A DNA stretch of 64,000 nucleotides, taken from Betaproteobacteria bacterium UKL13-2. Lineage in GTDB: Bacteria > Pseudomonadota > Gammaproteobacteria > Burkholderiales > Usitatibacteraceae. Each line of letters starts with the position of its first letter. Position 1 is the first letter of the stretch. The notes below the pieces were generated by a model. That model searched no databases and was not told where the DNA came from. It saw only the letters and a list, made by a program, of their open reading frames with translations. The stretch covers positions 1,855,733 to 1,919,732 of the forward strand of contig CP012157.1 of NCBI GenBank assembly GCA_001602455.1. Reading direction: 5' to 3'. Position numbers and translations under genes: made by a program. This document shows, in pieces, positions 63,301 through 64,000 of this stretch.

Positions 63301-64000
63301 ACAATGTCCAGTACCGGGAGGTTATGCGTCAACGCATACTCGTGGATGTGAATGGCGGGGTGGTCGTTGCGTTCGATTGTGTACGATCTCTCGTTGGCCA
63401 CCTTCACGCCCATGTTCTCCAGCATCGGTAATGCTTTTGACAGCGTGATTGGAGATTCGAGGTGGTAGGCGCGGAAGCGAAGCTCGTGTGCGCCATCCTC
63501 GCTCGCGTAGAGCGTCACATTTAATGGCGCCTCTTTGGTCAGATTCCGCGACGCATTGAAGTCATCGATTGCCTGCGATGGGCTGGTGTCTTCGCGATAA
63601 GCGACCGGGAAGGGCAGTACGAATTCATGTCGAGCGGCATTAGCGGCGTCTTCGCCTAGCGCCTTTGCCACGTCGGCGAACACGCCTTCTTCCCAACGGC
63701 GGGTGAGTGCAATGATCTCGGTTTCTAGGGCGTTCGTGTCAAGTTCGCTAACGCTGCCGGGGTTTGTCCGAATGAGCATGTGAATGCGGGCGAGTACGGA
63801 CTCGGTGAGTTGAACATTGAACTCCGCCGAGGTTCCGTTTAAGCGCCGCTTCAGGAGTTCCTGGAGCTTCACGCGAATCTCTGTGTTGTAGTTTTCTCGC
63901 GGCAGGAAGATTAGGCAGGAATAGAAACGTGCGTAAAGATCTCGGCGAATGAACAGCTTCGTGCGTGCGCGCTCGCCAAGGCGAAGGATGCCCATCGCCG
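60363..64000 (-). CDS. NAD-specific glutamate dehydrogenase, large (about 180-kDa) type, cut by window end
   Basis: Oxidative deamination of L-glutamate to 2-oxoglutarate with NAD. The C-terminal 1212 residues of the 1600-aa L-GDH180 family are present and the frame runs on past 64000. Seen: [20 protein letters not shown] near the cut, [20 protein letters not shown], the catalytic Lys region [20 protein letters not shown], the nucleotide-binding [18 protein letters not shown], and the characteristic C-terminal all-helical domain. The ATG at 63995 is internal. It shares a transcript with dsbB. Confidence 0.94.
   Translation of the reverse strand, partial: [1211 protein letters not shown]

Overview
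The window looks like about 64 kb of chromosome from a betaproteobacterium, probably near the Burkholderiales. This is inferred from gene content: a large NAD-glutamate dehydrogenase, a HiPIP, AhpF, DsbB, an RND pump, a chemoreceptor with a C-terminal Cache domain, and a 48-aa MAKPNY-type basic protein. I see no rRNA, tRNA, CRISPR array or prophage. Both outermost genes (ahpF on the left, the glutamate dehydrogenase on the right) are cut by the window edges.

Left part (1-20.3 kb): ahpF end, a DEDD exonuclease, a BON-domain lipoprotein translationally coupled to a frameshifted secreted Cys/Ala/Lys-rich protein, a Crp/Fnr regulator, RsuA, an M32 carboxypeptidase, a dead solute-binding protein, HiPIP, a two-gene Tat-exported molybdenum hydroxylase (IorAB type), an alpha/beta hydrolase, a small membrane protein, a cyclophilin fused to FG-GAP repeats, a three-gene LytS/LytTR signalling operon and a subtilase.

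Middle part (20.3-41 kb): a lipase-like hydrolase, the 48-aa protein, an RND efflux pair, RhlE, glyoxalase I, an exported methyltransferase-like protein, TrhO, an IS5-family element, then a same-strand run of an RluA-type pseudouridine synthase, a BciB/FrhB-type iron-sulfur flavoprotein, a PGRP-type amidase lipoprotein and SppA, followed by repeat arrays with an IS1380-family element inside.

Right part (41-64 kb): a 2064-aa secreted nuclease with FG-GAP repeats, a second repeat array, a TonB-dependent receptor, a group that may serve cell-wall or peptide salvage (AnmK, a sodium:solute symporter, an exported amidohydrolase), a TonB-like proline-rich protein, a chemoreceptor, DsbB and the glutamate dehydrogenase.

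The most striking content is small repeated DNA. Family R1 (about 310 bp when full, inverted ends CCTGAAYATTTCATGGG, flanked by CTAG) occurs about twelve times, often exactly at gene 3' ends where it supplies the stop codon. Family R3 (122 bp, ends GGAACTTCTAAA, also CTAG-flanked) has inserted in frame inside a signal peptide, adding exactly 42 codons. Family R2 forms arrays at 38.2-41.0 and 47.6-48.5 kb. A 125-bp tandem duplication between the LytS-type kinase and its response regulator creates two 42-codon minigenes chained by 4-base stop/start overlaps.

All calls come from reading the sequence and from family knowledge; no searches were run.
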